This document shows, in pieces, positions 24,039 to 32,445 of a stretch of DNA of 64,000 bases. Numbering within the stretch: position 1 is the first letter of the stretch; each line of letters starts with the position of its first letter. Below the pieces are notes generated by a model that had not been told where the DNA came from, did not search any database, and was given only the letters and a program-made list of their open reading frames with translations. The stretch is from assembly GCF_003323735.1 (NCBI RefSeq), contig NZ_QOIM01000042.1:310001-374000 (forward strand), read 5' to 3'. The position numbers and the translations under genes are program-made. This stretch comes from Streptomyces reniochalinae (lineage in GTDB: Bacteria; Actinomycetota; Actinomycetes; Streptomycetales; Streptomycetaceae).

Positions 24039-24772
24039 GCGCCCCCGTCTTCCTCGCCGACACCGCGTTGCTGAGCCGCGGCACGGTCGTGCTCGACGGG
24101 CCCGAGGGACGGCACGCCGTCTCGGTGCGCCGGCTGCGTCCTGGCGAAGAGGTCGTCCTGACCGACGGCGCGGGCACCGGCGCCTGGGGCAGTGTCACCG
24201 CCGTGGAGGGCAAGGACCGGCTGGAGGTCACCGTCCGCGAGGTCCGCGTGGAGCCGGAGTCGCAGCCCGCGCTCACCGTCGTCCAGGCCCTTCCCAAGGG
24301 CGACCGGGGCGAGTTGGCCGTCGAGACGATGACGGAGACGGGCGTGGACGCGATCGTCCCGTGGGCCGCCTCGCGGGCCGTCACCCGGTGGAAGGGCGAG
24401 CGCGCCGCCAAGGCGCTCGGCAAGTGGCGCAGCACGGCGCGGGAAGCGGGGAAGCAGGCGCGGCGGCTGCGGTTCCCCGCGGTGGCCGAGCAGGCGTCGT
24501 CGTCCCAGGTGGCCGCGTTGCTGGCCGACGCCGACTTCGCCGGGGTGCTGCACGAGGAGGGCGCGGTGCCGCTGGCGACGGCGCCGCTGCCGTCCTCGGG
24601 AAAGATCGTGCTGGTGGTGGGGCCCGAGGGCGGGGTCGCGCCGGAGGAGTTGGAGCTGTTCGCGCGGGCGGGCGCTGAGCCGTTCCGGCTGGGGCCGAGC
24701 GTGTTGCGGACGTCCACGGCGGGGACGGCCGCGGCGGCGGTGGTGCTGGCGCGGTCGGGACGCTGGGGCTGA
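24035..24772 (+). CDS. rsmE: 16S rRNA (uracil-1498-N3)-methyltransferase
   Basis: SPOUT-class RNA methyltransferase that methylates U1498 in the 30S decoding region. It has 245 residues: an N-terminal PUA-like domain (LDGPEGRHAVSVRRLRPGEEVVLTDG) and a trefoil-knot SAM site with KIVLVVGPEGGVAPEELELF and FRLGPSVLRTSTAGTAAAAVVL. The ATG overlaps the upstream gene's stop and follows GGGAGG. Gene order nmo-rsmE-HIT is typical of streptomycetes. Confidence 0.93.
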   Translation: MSAPVFLADTALLSRGTVVLDGPEGRHAVSVRRLRPGEEVVLTDGAGTGAWGSVTAVEGKDRLEVTVREVRVEPESQPALTVVQALPKGDRGELAVETMTETGVDAIVPWAASRAVTRWKGERAAKALGKWRSTAREAGKQARRLRFPAVAEQASSSQVAALLADADFAGVLHEEGAVPLATAPLPSSGKIVLVVGPEGGVAPEELELFARAGAEPFRLGPSVLRTSTAGTAAAAVVLARSGRWG

Positions 24773-24886
24773 GGGCGCGGCCGCCGGGGGAGGGCCCCCG
24801 GGTCCAGGACCGGCCCCGCCTCGGCGGTGGATCACCCGGCGGAATCGGTGAAAGGGCGAGGCGGTGGCCTCGGGTAACATCCGGGC

Positions 24887-25273
24887 ATGGCTTCCAACGG
24901 AGAACCGCAGCAGGACTGCCTGTTCTGCAAGATCGTCGCGGGTGAGGTCCCCGCGACGCTGGTGCGGGAGACGGAGACCACCGTCGCGTTCCGCGACATC
25001 AACCCGCAGGCCCCCACGCACGTGCTGGTCATCCCCAAGGCGCACTATCCGGACGCCGCCTCTTTGGCGGCCGCCTCACCGGAGCTGATGGCCGACGTGG
25101 TGCGCGAGGCGGGCGAGGTCGCGGCGATGGAGAACATCACCCCGGCCGAGAGCGGCGGCCCCCACACCGGCTACCGCGTGGTCTTCAACACCGGTTCGGG
25201 GGCCGGGCAGACGGTCTTCCACACGCACGCGCACGTCCTCGGCGGCCGCGGCCTCGAATGGCCGCCCGGGTGA
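24887..25273 (+). CDS. HIT family nucleotide-binding hydrolase
   Basis: A 128-residue histidine-triad protein expected to hydrolyse AMP-linked substrates such as adenosine phosphoramidates. The N-terminal CLFCKIVAGEVPATLV and the catalytic triad H112-x-H114-x-H116 (FHTHAHVLGG) are intact, as is RVVFNTGSGAGQTV. It is a close match to the Hint/HinT branch. It lies 114 bases after rsmE on the same strand. Confidence 0.93.
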   Translation: MASNGEPQQDCLFCKIVAGEVPATLVRETETTVAFRDINPQAPTHVLVIPKAHYPDAASLAAASPELMADVVREAGEVAAMENITPAESGGPHTGYRVVFNTGSGAGQTVFHTHAHVLGGRGLEWPPG

Positions 25274-25319
25274 CCGGCGGACGGTGACCGGATGCGGACC
25301 GGATACAGGGTGACGCGCG

Positions 25320-26240
25320 TTGTCCGTACGTGAACTGGTCGTTCTGGGCACCGCCAGCCAGGTGCCCACGCGGCGGCGGAACCACAACGGGTACGTACTC
25401 CTGTGGGACGGCGAAGGCATCCTCTTCGACCCCGGCGAGGGGACGCAGCGGCAGATGCTGCACACGTCACTCGCCGCGCACGACCTGACGCGGATCTGCC
25501 TCACCCACTTCCACGGCGACCACACACTCGGCCTGCCGGGCGTCATCCAGCACATGAGCCTCGACGGGGTGCCGCACGAGGTGACCGCCCACTACCCGGC
25601 GAGCGGGCAGGCATACTTCGAGCGCCTGCGCCACGCCACCCCGTTCCACGACACGGTGGCCCTCCGCCAGGCACCCGTCACCGGACCCGGCGTGCTCGCG
25701 GGCGGCGCGGACGGACCCGAGGCGCCGTTCACGCTGGAGGCGCGGGAACTCTCGCACCGTATCGACGCGTTCGGCTACCGGCTCACCGAGCCCGACACCC
25801 GCCGCATGCTGCCGGAGAAGCTCGCCGAGCGTGGCATCAGCGGCCCGGACGTGGGCCTGCTCCAGCGGCGCGGGGAGCTGCGCGGGGTGCGTCTCGAGGA
25901 GGTCAGCGCGCCCCGAGCCGGGCAGCGGTTCGCCTTCGTCATGGACACCCGGCTGTGCGAGGGGGTGTACGAGCTGGCGCAGGGCTGCGACATGCTCGTC
26001 ATCGAGTCGACGTTCCTGCACGCCGATGCGGAACTCGCCGACGTCTCAGGGCACCTGACGGCCTACCAGGCGGGCCGTGTCGCCGCCGGCGCCGGCGTAC
26101 GCCACCTGGTGCTGACGCACTTCTCGCAGCGCTACCAGGACACCTCGCTGTTCGCCGCCGAGGCCCGTGCCGCCGGGTTCGAGGGGACGCTGACGGCGGC
26201 GGAGGACCTGACGCGGGTGCCGGTACCCAAGCGCCGCTGA
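25320..26240 (+). CDS. rnz: Ribonuclease Z
   Basis: tRNA 3'-end processing endonuclease of the MBL superfamily. It has 306 residues: GTASQVPTRRRNHNGYVL at the N-terminus, FDPGEGTQRQM, the metal motif H63-x-H65-x-D67-H68 (LTHFHGDHTLGLPG), FVMDTRLCEGV with a metal Asp, and late GHLTAYQAG and LTHFSQRYQ histidine motifs. The start is TTG at 25320, giving MSVRELVVLG, the expected N-terminus; no ATG or GTG fits. It follows the HIT gene by 46 bases. Confidence 0.9.
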   Translation: MSVRELVVLGTASQVPTRRRNHNGYVLLWDGEGILFDPGEGTQRQMLHTSLAAHDLTRICLTHFHGDHTLGLPGVIQHMSLDGVPHEVTAHYPASGQAYFERLRHATPFHDTVALRQAPVTGPGVLAGGADGPEAPFTLEARELSHRIDAFGYRLTEPDTRRMLPEKLAERGISGPDVGLLQRRGELRGVRLEEVSAPRAGQRFAFVMDTRLCEGVYELAQGCDMLVIESTFLHADAELADVSGHLTAYQAGRVAAGAGVRHLVLTHFSQRYQDTSLFAAEARAAGFEGTLTAAEDLTRVPVPKRR

Positions 26241-26248
26241 GCTGCGGG

Positions 26249-27250
26249 TCAGCCGCCCATGACGCTGATGAGCCGCTCCAGGCCGATGTTGCCGCCCGAA
26301 AGGATGACGCCCACCCTCCTCGGGCCCCCGCCCTCCCGGTGCCCGGCGGGCGGCGGGTCGAGGCGGTCGGCGAGCAGGGCGGCCAGCGCGCAGGCGCCCG
26401 CGGGCTCGACCAGCATCTTGAGCCGTTCGAGGACGAACCGCATCGCCGTGCGCAGCTCGTCCTCGCTCACCAGCAGCACGCCCTCCAGGAGCCGCCGGTT
26501 GATCGGATACGTCAGGGCGCCGGGCGTGGTGGCTGTCAGGGCGTCGGCGATGGTCCGCGGCACCCGAACGCTCACCCGCTCACCGGCCGCCAGTGAGCGG
26601 GCGGTGTCGTCGCCCGCCTCCGGCTCGACGCCGAGAACGCGCATGCCGGGATACAGCCCCTTGGCGGCGGTGGCGCATCCGGCGGCCAGCCCGCCACCGC
26701 CCACCGGGACGAGCAACGCGTCCAGCTCGCCCGCCTCCTCCAGCAGCTCCAGGGCTGCGGTGCCCTGGCCCGCCATGGTGCGCGGATGGTCGTAGGGCGG
26801 GATGAGGGTCAGCCCGCGGTCGGCGGCGAGCTTCTCGCCGATGGCTTCCCTGCTCTCGGTGTAACGGTCGTAGGTGACGACCTCGGCTCCGTACCCCGCT
26901 GTCGCGTCCAGCTTGGCCGTGGGGGCGTCGGCGGGCATGACGATGACGGCGCCGGTGCCGAACTCGCGGGCGGCGAGCGCGACCGCCTGCGCGTGGTTGC
27001 CCGACGAGTAGGCCACCACGCCGTGCTCCCGCTGGCGCGGCGTGAGCTGCGTCATCCAGTTGTAGGCCCCGCGGAACTTGAAGGCGCCGGCCCGCTGGAG
27101 GTTCTCGCACTTGAGGAACACCTCGGCCCCCACCAGCCGGTCGAGCGTCCGGGAGCGCACGACGGGCGTCCGGTGCACCCCTGCCTCGATGCGGGCGGCC
27201 GCCTGGCGGACATCGTCCGGCGTGAGTACGGGATCGGAGGTCTCGGTCAC
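26249..27250 (-). CDS. Threonine/serine dehydratase (PLP, fold II)
   Basis: A 333-residue PLP enzyme that deaminates threonine to 2-oxobutanoate (or serine to pyruvate). PLP lysine K58 lies in RAGAFKFRGAYN; the phosphate loop is VGGGGLAAGCATAA; SSGNHAQAVALAA is the typical Asn-containing motif. There is no C-terminal ACT regulatory domain, so it resembles the catabolic or IlvA-like short form. GTG at 27250 was chosen as start. It is convergent with rnz, with eight bases between stops. Confidence 0.88.
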   Translation of the reverse strand: MTETSDPVLTPDDVRQAAARIEAGVHRTPVVRSRTLDRLVGAEVFLKCENLQRAGAFKFRGAYNWMTQLTPRQREHGVVAYSSGNHAQAVALAAREFGTGAVIVMPADAPTAKLDATAGYGAEVVTYDRYTESREAIGEKLAADRGLTLIPPYDHPRTMAGQGTAALELLEEAGELDALLVPVGGGGLAAGCATAAKGLYPGMRVLGVEPEAGDDTARSLAAGERVSVRVPRTIADALTATTPGALTYPINRRLLEGVLLVSEDELRTAMRFVLERLKMLVEPAGACALAALLADRLDPPPAGHREGGGPRRVGVILSGGNIGLERLISVMGG

Positions 27251-27326
27251 CCCGTGACCGTATCCCAGGGGGTAGGACACCCGCGCGGAGAGGGCACCGG
27301 CTGCCGCCGGGCGGCAGGGCGGGGCC

Positions 27327-28298
27327 TCAGAAGCCGAGCCGGCGCAACTGCTTGGGGTCGCGCTGCCAGTCCTTGGCCACCTTGACGTGCAGGTCGAGGT
27401 AGACGGGGGTGCCCAGCAGCGCCTCGATGTGGCGGCGGGAGGTGGAGCCGACCTCCTTGAGCCGCTTGCCCTTGGGGCCGATGACGATGCCCTTCTGGCT
27501 GGGCCGCTCCAGGAAGATGTTGGCGTGCACGTCCAGCAGGGGACGGTCCGCCGGGCGGCCCTCGCGGGGCACCATCTCCTCGACCACCACGGCGATCGAG
27601 TGCGGCAACTCGTCACGGACGCCTTCCAGCGTGGCCTCGCGGATCAGCTCGGCCACCATGACCTGCTCCGGCTCGTCCGTCAGGTCGCCGTCCGGGTACA
27701 GCGGCGGCCCCTCGGGCAGCAGCGGCACCAGCAGGCCGGCCAGCAGCTCCACCTGGGTGCCGGCGGTGCCGGAGACCGGGACGATCTCGGCCCACTCGAT
27801 GCCCAGCTCCTTGCCGAGCTGGTCGACGGCCATGAGCTGCTCGGCGAGGGCCTCGTGCGTCACCAGGTCGGTCTTGGTGACGACGGCGACCTTCGGCGTC
27901 TTCTTCCGCACCTCGGCCAGCTCGCCGGCGATGAACCGGTCACCGGGACCGATCCTCTGGTCGGCCGGGACGCAGAAGCCGATGACATCGACCTCGGCCC
28001 AGGTGGTGCGCACCACGTCGTTGAGGCGCTCGCCCAGCAGGGTGCGCGGCTTGTGCAGCCCTGGGGTGTCCACCAGGACGAGCTGCGCGTCGGCCCTGTG
28101 CACGATGCCGCGCACCGTGTGCCTGGTGGTCTGCGGCCTGGTGGAGGTGATCGCGACCTTCGTGCCCACCAGCGCGTTGGTCAGCGTCGACTTGCCCGCG
28201 TTCGGGCGGCCGACGAAGCAGGCGAAGCCCGAGCGGTACCCGGCCGCGTCCGGATCGTGGCCTGCGTCGGCACCGGGGGCGGTGGAGGAAGCGTTCAT
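27327..28298 (-). CDS. era: GTPase Era
   Basis: Essential GTPase for 16S rRNA maturation and 30S assembly. It has 323 residues: G1 GRPNAGKST (30-38), G2/switch I with TTRHTVRG, G3 DTPGLHKPR, G4 TKTDLV, and a C-terminal KH domain (GIVIGPKGKRLKEVGSTSRRHIEALLG) that binds the 3' end of 16S rRNA. ATG at 28298, preceded by GGAG, is chosen over an ATG nine bases upstream. Confidence 0.96.
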   Translation of the reverse strand: MNASSTAPGADAGHDPDAAGYRSGFACFVGRPNAGKSTLTNALVGTKVAITSTRPQTTRHTVRGIVHRADAQLVLVDTPGLHKPRTLLGERLNDVVRTTWAEVDVIGFCVPADQRIGPGDRFIAGELAEVRKKTPKVAVVTKTDLVTHEALAEQLMAVDQLGKELGIEWAEIVPVSGTAGTQVELLAGLLVPLLPEGPPLYPDGDLTDEPEQVMVAELIREATLEGVRDELPHSIAVVVEEMVPREGRPADRPLLDVHANIFLERPSQKGIVIGPKGKRLKEVGSTSRRHIEALLGTPVYLDLHVKVAKDWQRDPKQLRRLGF

Positions 28299-28364
28299 GC
28301 GCTCCATTGTCCCCGATGGCCGGTACTGGCCCGCACGCCGACTCCGGGCGCCCGGGCGCTCGGC

Positions 28365-28727
28365 TCAGCCCGCCGTCACGGTCGCACGGAGGGCGCCGTC
28401 CGGGCCGGCCAGGAGCACCGGCGTGGCGGGGCCGCCCAGGTCCCCCACGGTCGCCAGGTCCTCGTCCGGCACCTGCTCCGCGTCCGCGACGACGGCCGCC
28501 GCCTCCAGCGACTTCGCACCCGAGGCCACGGCCATGGCCACGGCCGTGCGCAGCGCCGACAGGTGGAGGGAGGGCAGCGCGACGGAGCCCGCCACGTAGG
28601 TGCGGCCGGTCCCGTCCCGTACGGCGGCGCCTTCGGGGACGGCGTTGCGGGCGCGGGCGCTGCGCGCCAGCGTGAGGATCTTGCGGTCTTCCGGGTCGAG
28701 CCCGTCCGTGCTGCTCAGGTCACTCAT
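28365..28727 (-). CDS. Degenerate cytidine deaminase-like protein
   Basis: A 120-residue protein in the position normally held by a cytidine-deaminase-type gene next to era. The fold-like pattern remains (LTLARSARARNAVPEGAAVRDGTGRTYVAGSVALPSLHLSALRTAVAMAVASG), but there is no cysteine at all and the HAE and PCxxC zinc motifs are replaced (LHLSALRTA). It is therefore very unlikely to be a zinc deaminase. It may keep a regulatory or binding role. It lies 66 bases upstream of era on the same strand. Start at 28727. Confidence 0.75.
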   Translation of the reverse strand: MSDLSSTDGLDPEDRKILTLARSARARNAVPEGAAVRDGTGRTYVAGSVALPSLHLSALRTAVAMAVASGAKSLEAAAVVADAEQVPDEDLATVGDLGGPATPVLLAGPDGALRATVTAG

Positions 28728-29201
28728 GACGGCGAGCATATGCGGTGTGCGGGCTGCCTCGAGAGGGCGCCCCGTGGCCAGGCGACGGGCCCGTGCCCCG
28801 GCGGCCGGCCCGCGCCCGGGCGGCGGGAGGGTCGGTCCGTGCCCCGGCGGCCGGGCCCGCGTCTTGGCGACCCCCGCACGGTCACCCCGCGACCTGGTGC
28901 ATGCCCGCGCGGCGTACCTCGGGGTCGGTCAGCCGCGCCGGCTTCTCTCCCGTGCCGGTACCCGCCACCGGGTTGTGCTCGGCTGGGCCGGTGCCGTCCG
29001 CGCCGACGGCGCGTCAGCCGCTGAGGCGAGGCTCGCCGGTATCAGGCTGAGCGTCGCCGCCGACGCCGCGGCGCTGCCGGCGGTCGGCCTCCTCGTCGCC
29101 CTGACGGTGGGCCGGCGCCGGACGGCCCCCGAGCGGAACCGGCGCCGGGACGGAGGCCGGGCCCGGGGCTGGGACCGGGGCCGAGGCGTGGGGCCCGGGG
29201 A
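28728..29201. other. GC-rich gap without a supported gene
   Basis: About 470 bases with open frames on both strands but no recognisable protein. It contains low-complexity C/G runs, including a near-duplicate GTGCCCCGGCGGCCGG at about 28793 and 28840. Promoter elements for the minus-strand deaminase-like gene should lie at its left end; none could be fixed. Confidence 0.4.
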
Positions 29202-30014
29202 TCAGTCGTCCTGCTCCGGCGGCACCGTCGGAGTGGGCGTCCGGCCCTTGGCGACCGTCTTGAGGCGCTTGGCCGCCTCCTTGGCCACACCGGTGGTCAT
29301 CGTGGTGTCGCCCTTGCCCGTGGTCAGCAGGGCGAGACCGGTGGTGGACCCCTCCGCGCGGGTGAGGACGAGGTCCAGCGTGAGCTGCTTCCCGTCCGCC
29401 GAGCCGCCCTTGGCGGTGCCCCGCAGCCGGGCACCCGCGCTGTCGCCACCGGCCTTGGTCTTCAGCTCGGAGACCTTCCACTCGACGGTGGTCGCGTTGT
29501 TGCGGGTGGTGACCTTCTTGCAGCTGTCCCGCACGCTCTTGAACGTGCTCAGCGCCCGCTTCGCGTCGCGGGTGGCGTCGTAGGAGGCGATCTCGCTGGA
29601 CAGGTACGGGCCGCTCGCTTTCTTGCTGTAGTCGCGGGAGGCGTCGGTCCGTGCCTCGTGCTTGTCCAGATCGCCGCCGAGGGTGTCCATCAGCTTCTTG
29701 CAGTTGCGGTCCTTGGTGCTCAGATCGTCGGGCGCGTCACCCGCCGCCGTGGTGTCGTCCAGGTCCGCGCTCTTCCACCCCGCCGGCAGGTTCTGCTCGA
29801 CCACCAGCGCCGCGCGGGCCTGCTGTTCGCTGAGCGGGCCCTGCGCCTTCGAGGGCGAACCCGTGGGCGTCGCGTCGGACTTCGAGGGCGAGGGCGACTC
29901 CCCGCTGGAGTCGGACTCGCCGTCACCGCCGCATCCGGCGACGGACAGCAGGAGGGCGGCGGACAGGACACCGACGAGCGGGGCACGGCGGCGCGAGGGG
30001 CGAGGACGCGGCAT
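29202..30014 (-). CDS. Secreted lipoprotein with PknH-like sensor domain
   Basis: A 270-residue exported lipoprotein: basic N-terminus MPRPRPSRRRAP, hydrophobic core and lipobox LSVAGC, then a Ser/Pro-rich linker and a globular domain with two conserved-type cysteines (RNCKKL and DSCKKV), which could form a disulfide as in PknH extracellular sensor domains. Start at 30014; an upstream GTG would bury the signal peptide. Ligand and role are unknown. It sits in the era-ybeY neighbourhood on the same strand but is separated from both by gaps. Confidence 0.78.
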   Translation of the reverse strand: MPRPRPSRRRAPLVGVLSAALLLSVAGCGGDGESDSSGESPSPSKSDATPTGSPSKAQGPLSEQQARAALVVEQNLPAGWKSADLDDTTAAGDAPDDLSTKDRNCKKLMDTLGGDLDKHEARTDASRDYSKKASGPYLSSEIASYDATRDAKRALSTFKSVRDSCKKVTTRNNATTVEWKVSELKTKAGGDSAGARLRGTAKGGSADGKQLTLDLVLTRAEGSTTGLALLTTGKGDTTMTTGVAKEAAKRLKTVAKGRTPTPTVPPEQDD

Positions 30015-30158
30015 GGCGGCGGGCCTTTCGACGAGGGCTCCCCCCACCGCACCAGCTTCCGGCGCTCGCCGCCACCCCACCCGCACCGAACGTGTGACCG
30101 GCGCCGGGGACGCCCCTGGCGGCGGCTGACCGCCCCGCGCGGCCGACCCCCGGGGCGG

Positions 30159-30521
30159 TCATCCGCCGCCCAGCCGCAGCCGCTCCCAGCGGGGCAGCCC
30201 GGCGACCACCAGGTCCCAGGAGTCCTCGACCATCTCGCGCACCGCGCGGTCCGGCAGGCTGCCGTCGAGCGTGACCGTGTTCCAGTGCCGCTTGTTGAGG
30301 TGCCGGCCGGGCCGCACCGCCGGATACGTCTCGCGCAGCCGCAGCGCGATCTCCGGCTCGCACTTGAGGCTGACGAGGAGCGGCGCTTCGTCCAGTGAAC
30401 TGAAGGCGAAGATCCGTTTCTTGACCTTGAACGTGGACAGGCCGGGGTTCGCGGGGAACGGGAAGTCCTCCCACGCGTCGTTCTGTCCCAGACAGCAGGC
30501 CCTCAGCTCCTCCGGCGTCAT
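30159..30521 (-). CDS. MmcQ/YjbR family DNA-binding-like protein
   Basis: A 120-residue single-domain protein with the family pattern: LRACCLGQNDAWEDFPF, then TFKVKKRIFAFSS, then PLLVSLKCEPE and HLNKRHWNTVTLDGSLPDRAVREMVEDSWDLVVAGLP. The fold (CyaY/MmcQ) is known, but molecular function is not; DNA binding is suggested for the family. It lies 77 bases downstream of the CBS-domain gene and may be co-transcribed. Confidence 0.87.
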   Translation of the reverse strand: MTPEELRACCLGQNDAWEDFPFPANPGLSTFKVKKRIFAFSSLDEAPLLVSLKCEPEIALRLRETYPAVRPGRHLNKRHWNTVTLDGSLPDRAVREMVEDSWDLVVAGLPRWERLRLGGG

Positions 30522-30598
30522 GGGACAAGCCTAGGGAACGGGTACGACAGCGCAGCGTCCACGACGCTCGGGCACGGGGGGTGAGCCGCCGCGCCGCC

Positions 30599-31936
30599 TC
30601 AGCCCTCGCCGACGGCCGTGCTTCGCTCGCCGTCGGTCGTCACCGGCTCGCGCACCGCCTCGACCAGCACCGTGACGATCTTGTTGCGGCGCCCTGCGGG
30701 GGACTCGGCCGTAAGGCGCAGGCCCGTCAGCGTCGGGTCCGAATGGTCCTCGGTGACGTCCACGACGGTGGCGGCCCCGGCGATCGGGACCCGGCCCAGT
30801 GACTTGGCCAGCAGCCCTCCGACCGTCTCCACGTCCTCGTCGTCCCAGCCGGTGAGCCCGTACAGCTCGCCCAGATCGGCGATGTCGAGGCGCGCGGTGA
30901 CGCGGTAGCGGCCCTCGCCCAGGTCCTCGACGGGCGGCAGCTCGCGGTCGTACTCGTCGGTGATCTCCCCGACGATCTCCTCCAGGATGTCCTCGATGGT
31001 CACGACGCCCGCCGTGCTGCCGTACTCGTCGATGACGACGGACACGTGGATGCGGTCCTGCTGCATCTCGCGCAGCAGGTCACCGGCGTTCTTGGTGTCG
31101 GGCACGAAGGTGGCGGGGCGCATCGCGGTCGAGACCAGCTCGGTCTCCGCGTCGCGGCTGACGTGTACCTTCCGCGCCAGGTCCTTGAGGTAGACGATGC
31201 CCACGACGTCGTCCTCGTTCTCGCCCACCACGGGGATCCGCGAGAACCCGGAGCGCAGCGCCAGGGTCAGCGCCTGGCGGATCGTCTTGAACCGCTCGAT
31301 GGTGATCAGGTCGGTACGCGGCACCATCACCTCGCGCACCAGCCGGTCGCCGAGCTGGAAGACGGAGTGCACCATCTTCCGCTCCTCCGCCTCGATCAGC
31401 GACTCCTGCTCGGCGAGGTCGACCATCGCGCGCAGCTCCGCCTCGCTGGCGAACGGGCCCTTGCGGAACCCCTTGCCCGGCGTCAGCGCGTTGCCCAGCA
31501 GGATCAGCAACTGCGGTACGGGGCCCAGGATGCGGGCCAGCGGGAGCAGCACGAAGGCGGAGGCCGTCGCCGTGTTGAGGGGGTGCTGGCGGCCGATGGT
31601 GCGCGGCGAGACGCCGATCGCCACGTAGGAGGCGAAGACCATGACCCCTATCGCGACGGCCAGCGCCTGCCAGGTGCCCTCGACGGCCCGCAGGCACGCG
31701 TATGTCACCAGCGACCCGGCCGCCACCTCGCACGCCACCCGCAGCAGCAGGGCGAGGTTGAGGTAGCGGGTCGGGTCTGCCGCCACGGCCGCCAGCTTGT
31801 CGCTGCCGCGCCGCCCCTGGCGGACCGCCTCCTCGGCGCGGTAGCTGGTCGTACGGGCCAGGCCCGTCTCGGCGCACGCGGCCAGCCAGGCCACGATCAC
31901 CAGCAGCACGACGGCTGCGATCAGTGGCGTGCTCAC
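30599..31936 (-). CDS. CNNM/CorC-type transporter-associated CBS protein
   Basis: A 445-residue membrane protein: N-terminal DUF21/CNNM domain with four hydrophobic segments (LIAAVVLLVIVAWLAACAETGL onward), paired CBS domains (REVMVPRTDLITIE..., STAMRPATFVPDTKN...) and the C-terminal CorC_HlyC domain (VTARLDIADLGELYG...DDEDVETVGGLLAKSLGRVP). Family members are linked to Mg/Co efflux. The older annotation hemolysin is not informative. Its GTG start overlaps the ybeY stop by four bases (GTGA), so translation is coupled. Confidence 0.9.
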   Translation of the reverse strand: MSTPLIAAVVLLVIVAWLAACAETGLARTTSYRAEEAVRQGRRGSDKLAAVAADPTRYLNLALLLRVACEVAAGSLVTYACLRAVEGTWQALAVAIGVMVFASYVAIGVSPRTIGRQHPLNTATASAFVLLPLARILGPVPQLLILLGNALTPGKGFRKGPFASEAELRAMVDLAEQESLIEAEERKMVHSVFQLGDRLVREVMVPRTDLITIERFKTIRQALTLALRSGFSRIPVVGENEDDVVGIVYLKDLARKVHVSRDAETELVSTAMRPATFVPDTKNAGDLLREMQQDRIHVSVVIDEYGSTAGVVTIEDILEEIVGEITDEYDRELPPVEDLGEGRYRVTARLDIADLGELYGLTGWDDEDVETVGGLLAKSLGRVPIAGAATVVDVTEDHSDPTLTGLRLTAESPAGRRNKIVTVLVEAVREPVTTDGERSTAVGEG

Positions 31937-32433
31937 GAGGTGGTGGTGGGGGCGGGAGACGGTCCGGTCAAGCCCTGCTCGGCGCGCCAGCCGTCGACGA
32001 TCGCGGACTGGAGGCCGAACATCTCGGCCCGCTCGGCGGGCTCCTCGTGGTCGTAGCCCAGCAGGTGCAGCACCCCGTGCACGGTGAGCAGCTGCAACTC
32101 CTCGTCCATGGAGTGCTTGGTCGGCGCGTCCGCGCCCTGCCTGGTCGCGACCTGGGGGCACAGCACGATGTCCCCGAGGAGCCCCTGCGGGGGCTCCTCC
32201 TCGTCCCTGGAGGGCGGGCGCAACTCGTCCATCGGGAAGGACATCACGTCCGTGGGCCCCGGCAGGTCCATCCACTGGAGGTGCAGCTGCTCGATCGTCT
32301 CGGGGTCGACGCAGATCACCGACAGCTCCGAGAGCGGATGGATGCGCATCCGGGCCAGCGCGTAACGGGCGATGTCGAGCAGTGCCTGCTCGTCGACCTG
32401 GTGCCCTGACTCGTTGTTGACGTCGATCGACAT
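31933..32433 (-). CDS. ybeY: Endoribonuclease YbeY (16S rRNA 3' maturation)
   Basis: Zinc-dependent single-strand RNase for rRNA maturation and quality control. It has 166 residues with the metal motif H119-x3-H123-x5-H129 (HGVLHLLGYDH), preceded by TDVMSFPMDE and LGDIVLCPQVA. The C-terminus GLQSAIVDGWRAEQ is usual. It lies twelve bases after phoH and overlaps the CBS gene, forming a phoH-ybeY-CBS operon, a widely conserved order. Confidence 0.95.
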   Translation of the reverse strand: MSIDVNNESGHQVDEQALLDIARYALARMRIHPLSELSVICVDPETIEQLHLQWMDLPGPTDVMSFPMDELRPPSRDEEEPPQGLLGDIVLCPQVATRQGADAPTKHSMDEELQLLTVHGVLHLLGYDHEEPAERAEMFGLQSAIVDGWRAEQGLTGPSPAPTTTS

Positions 32434-32445
32434 GGTGCGGGTCGA

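Noticed and set aside
28600..29583. Long plus-strand frame opposite the lipoprotein and deaminase-like genes
   Set aside because: Composition is arginine/proline-rich and it lies antisense to better supported genes.
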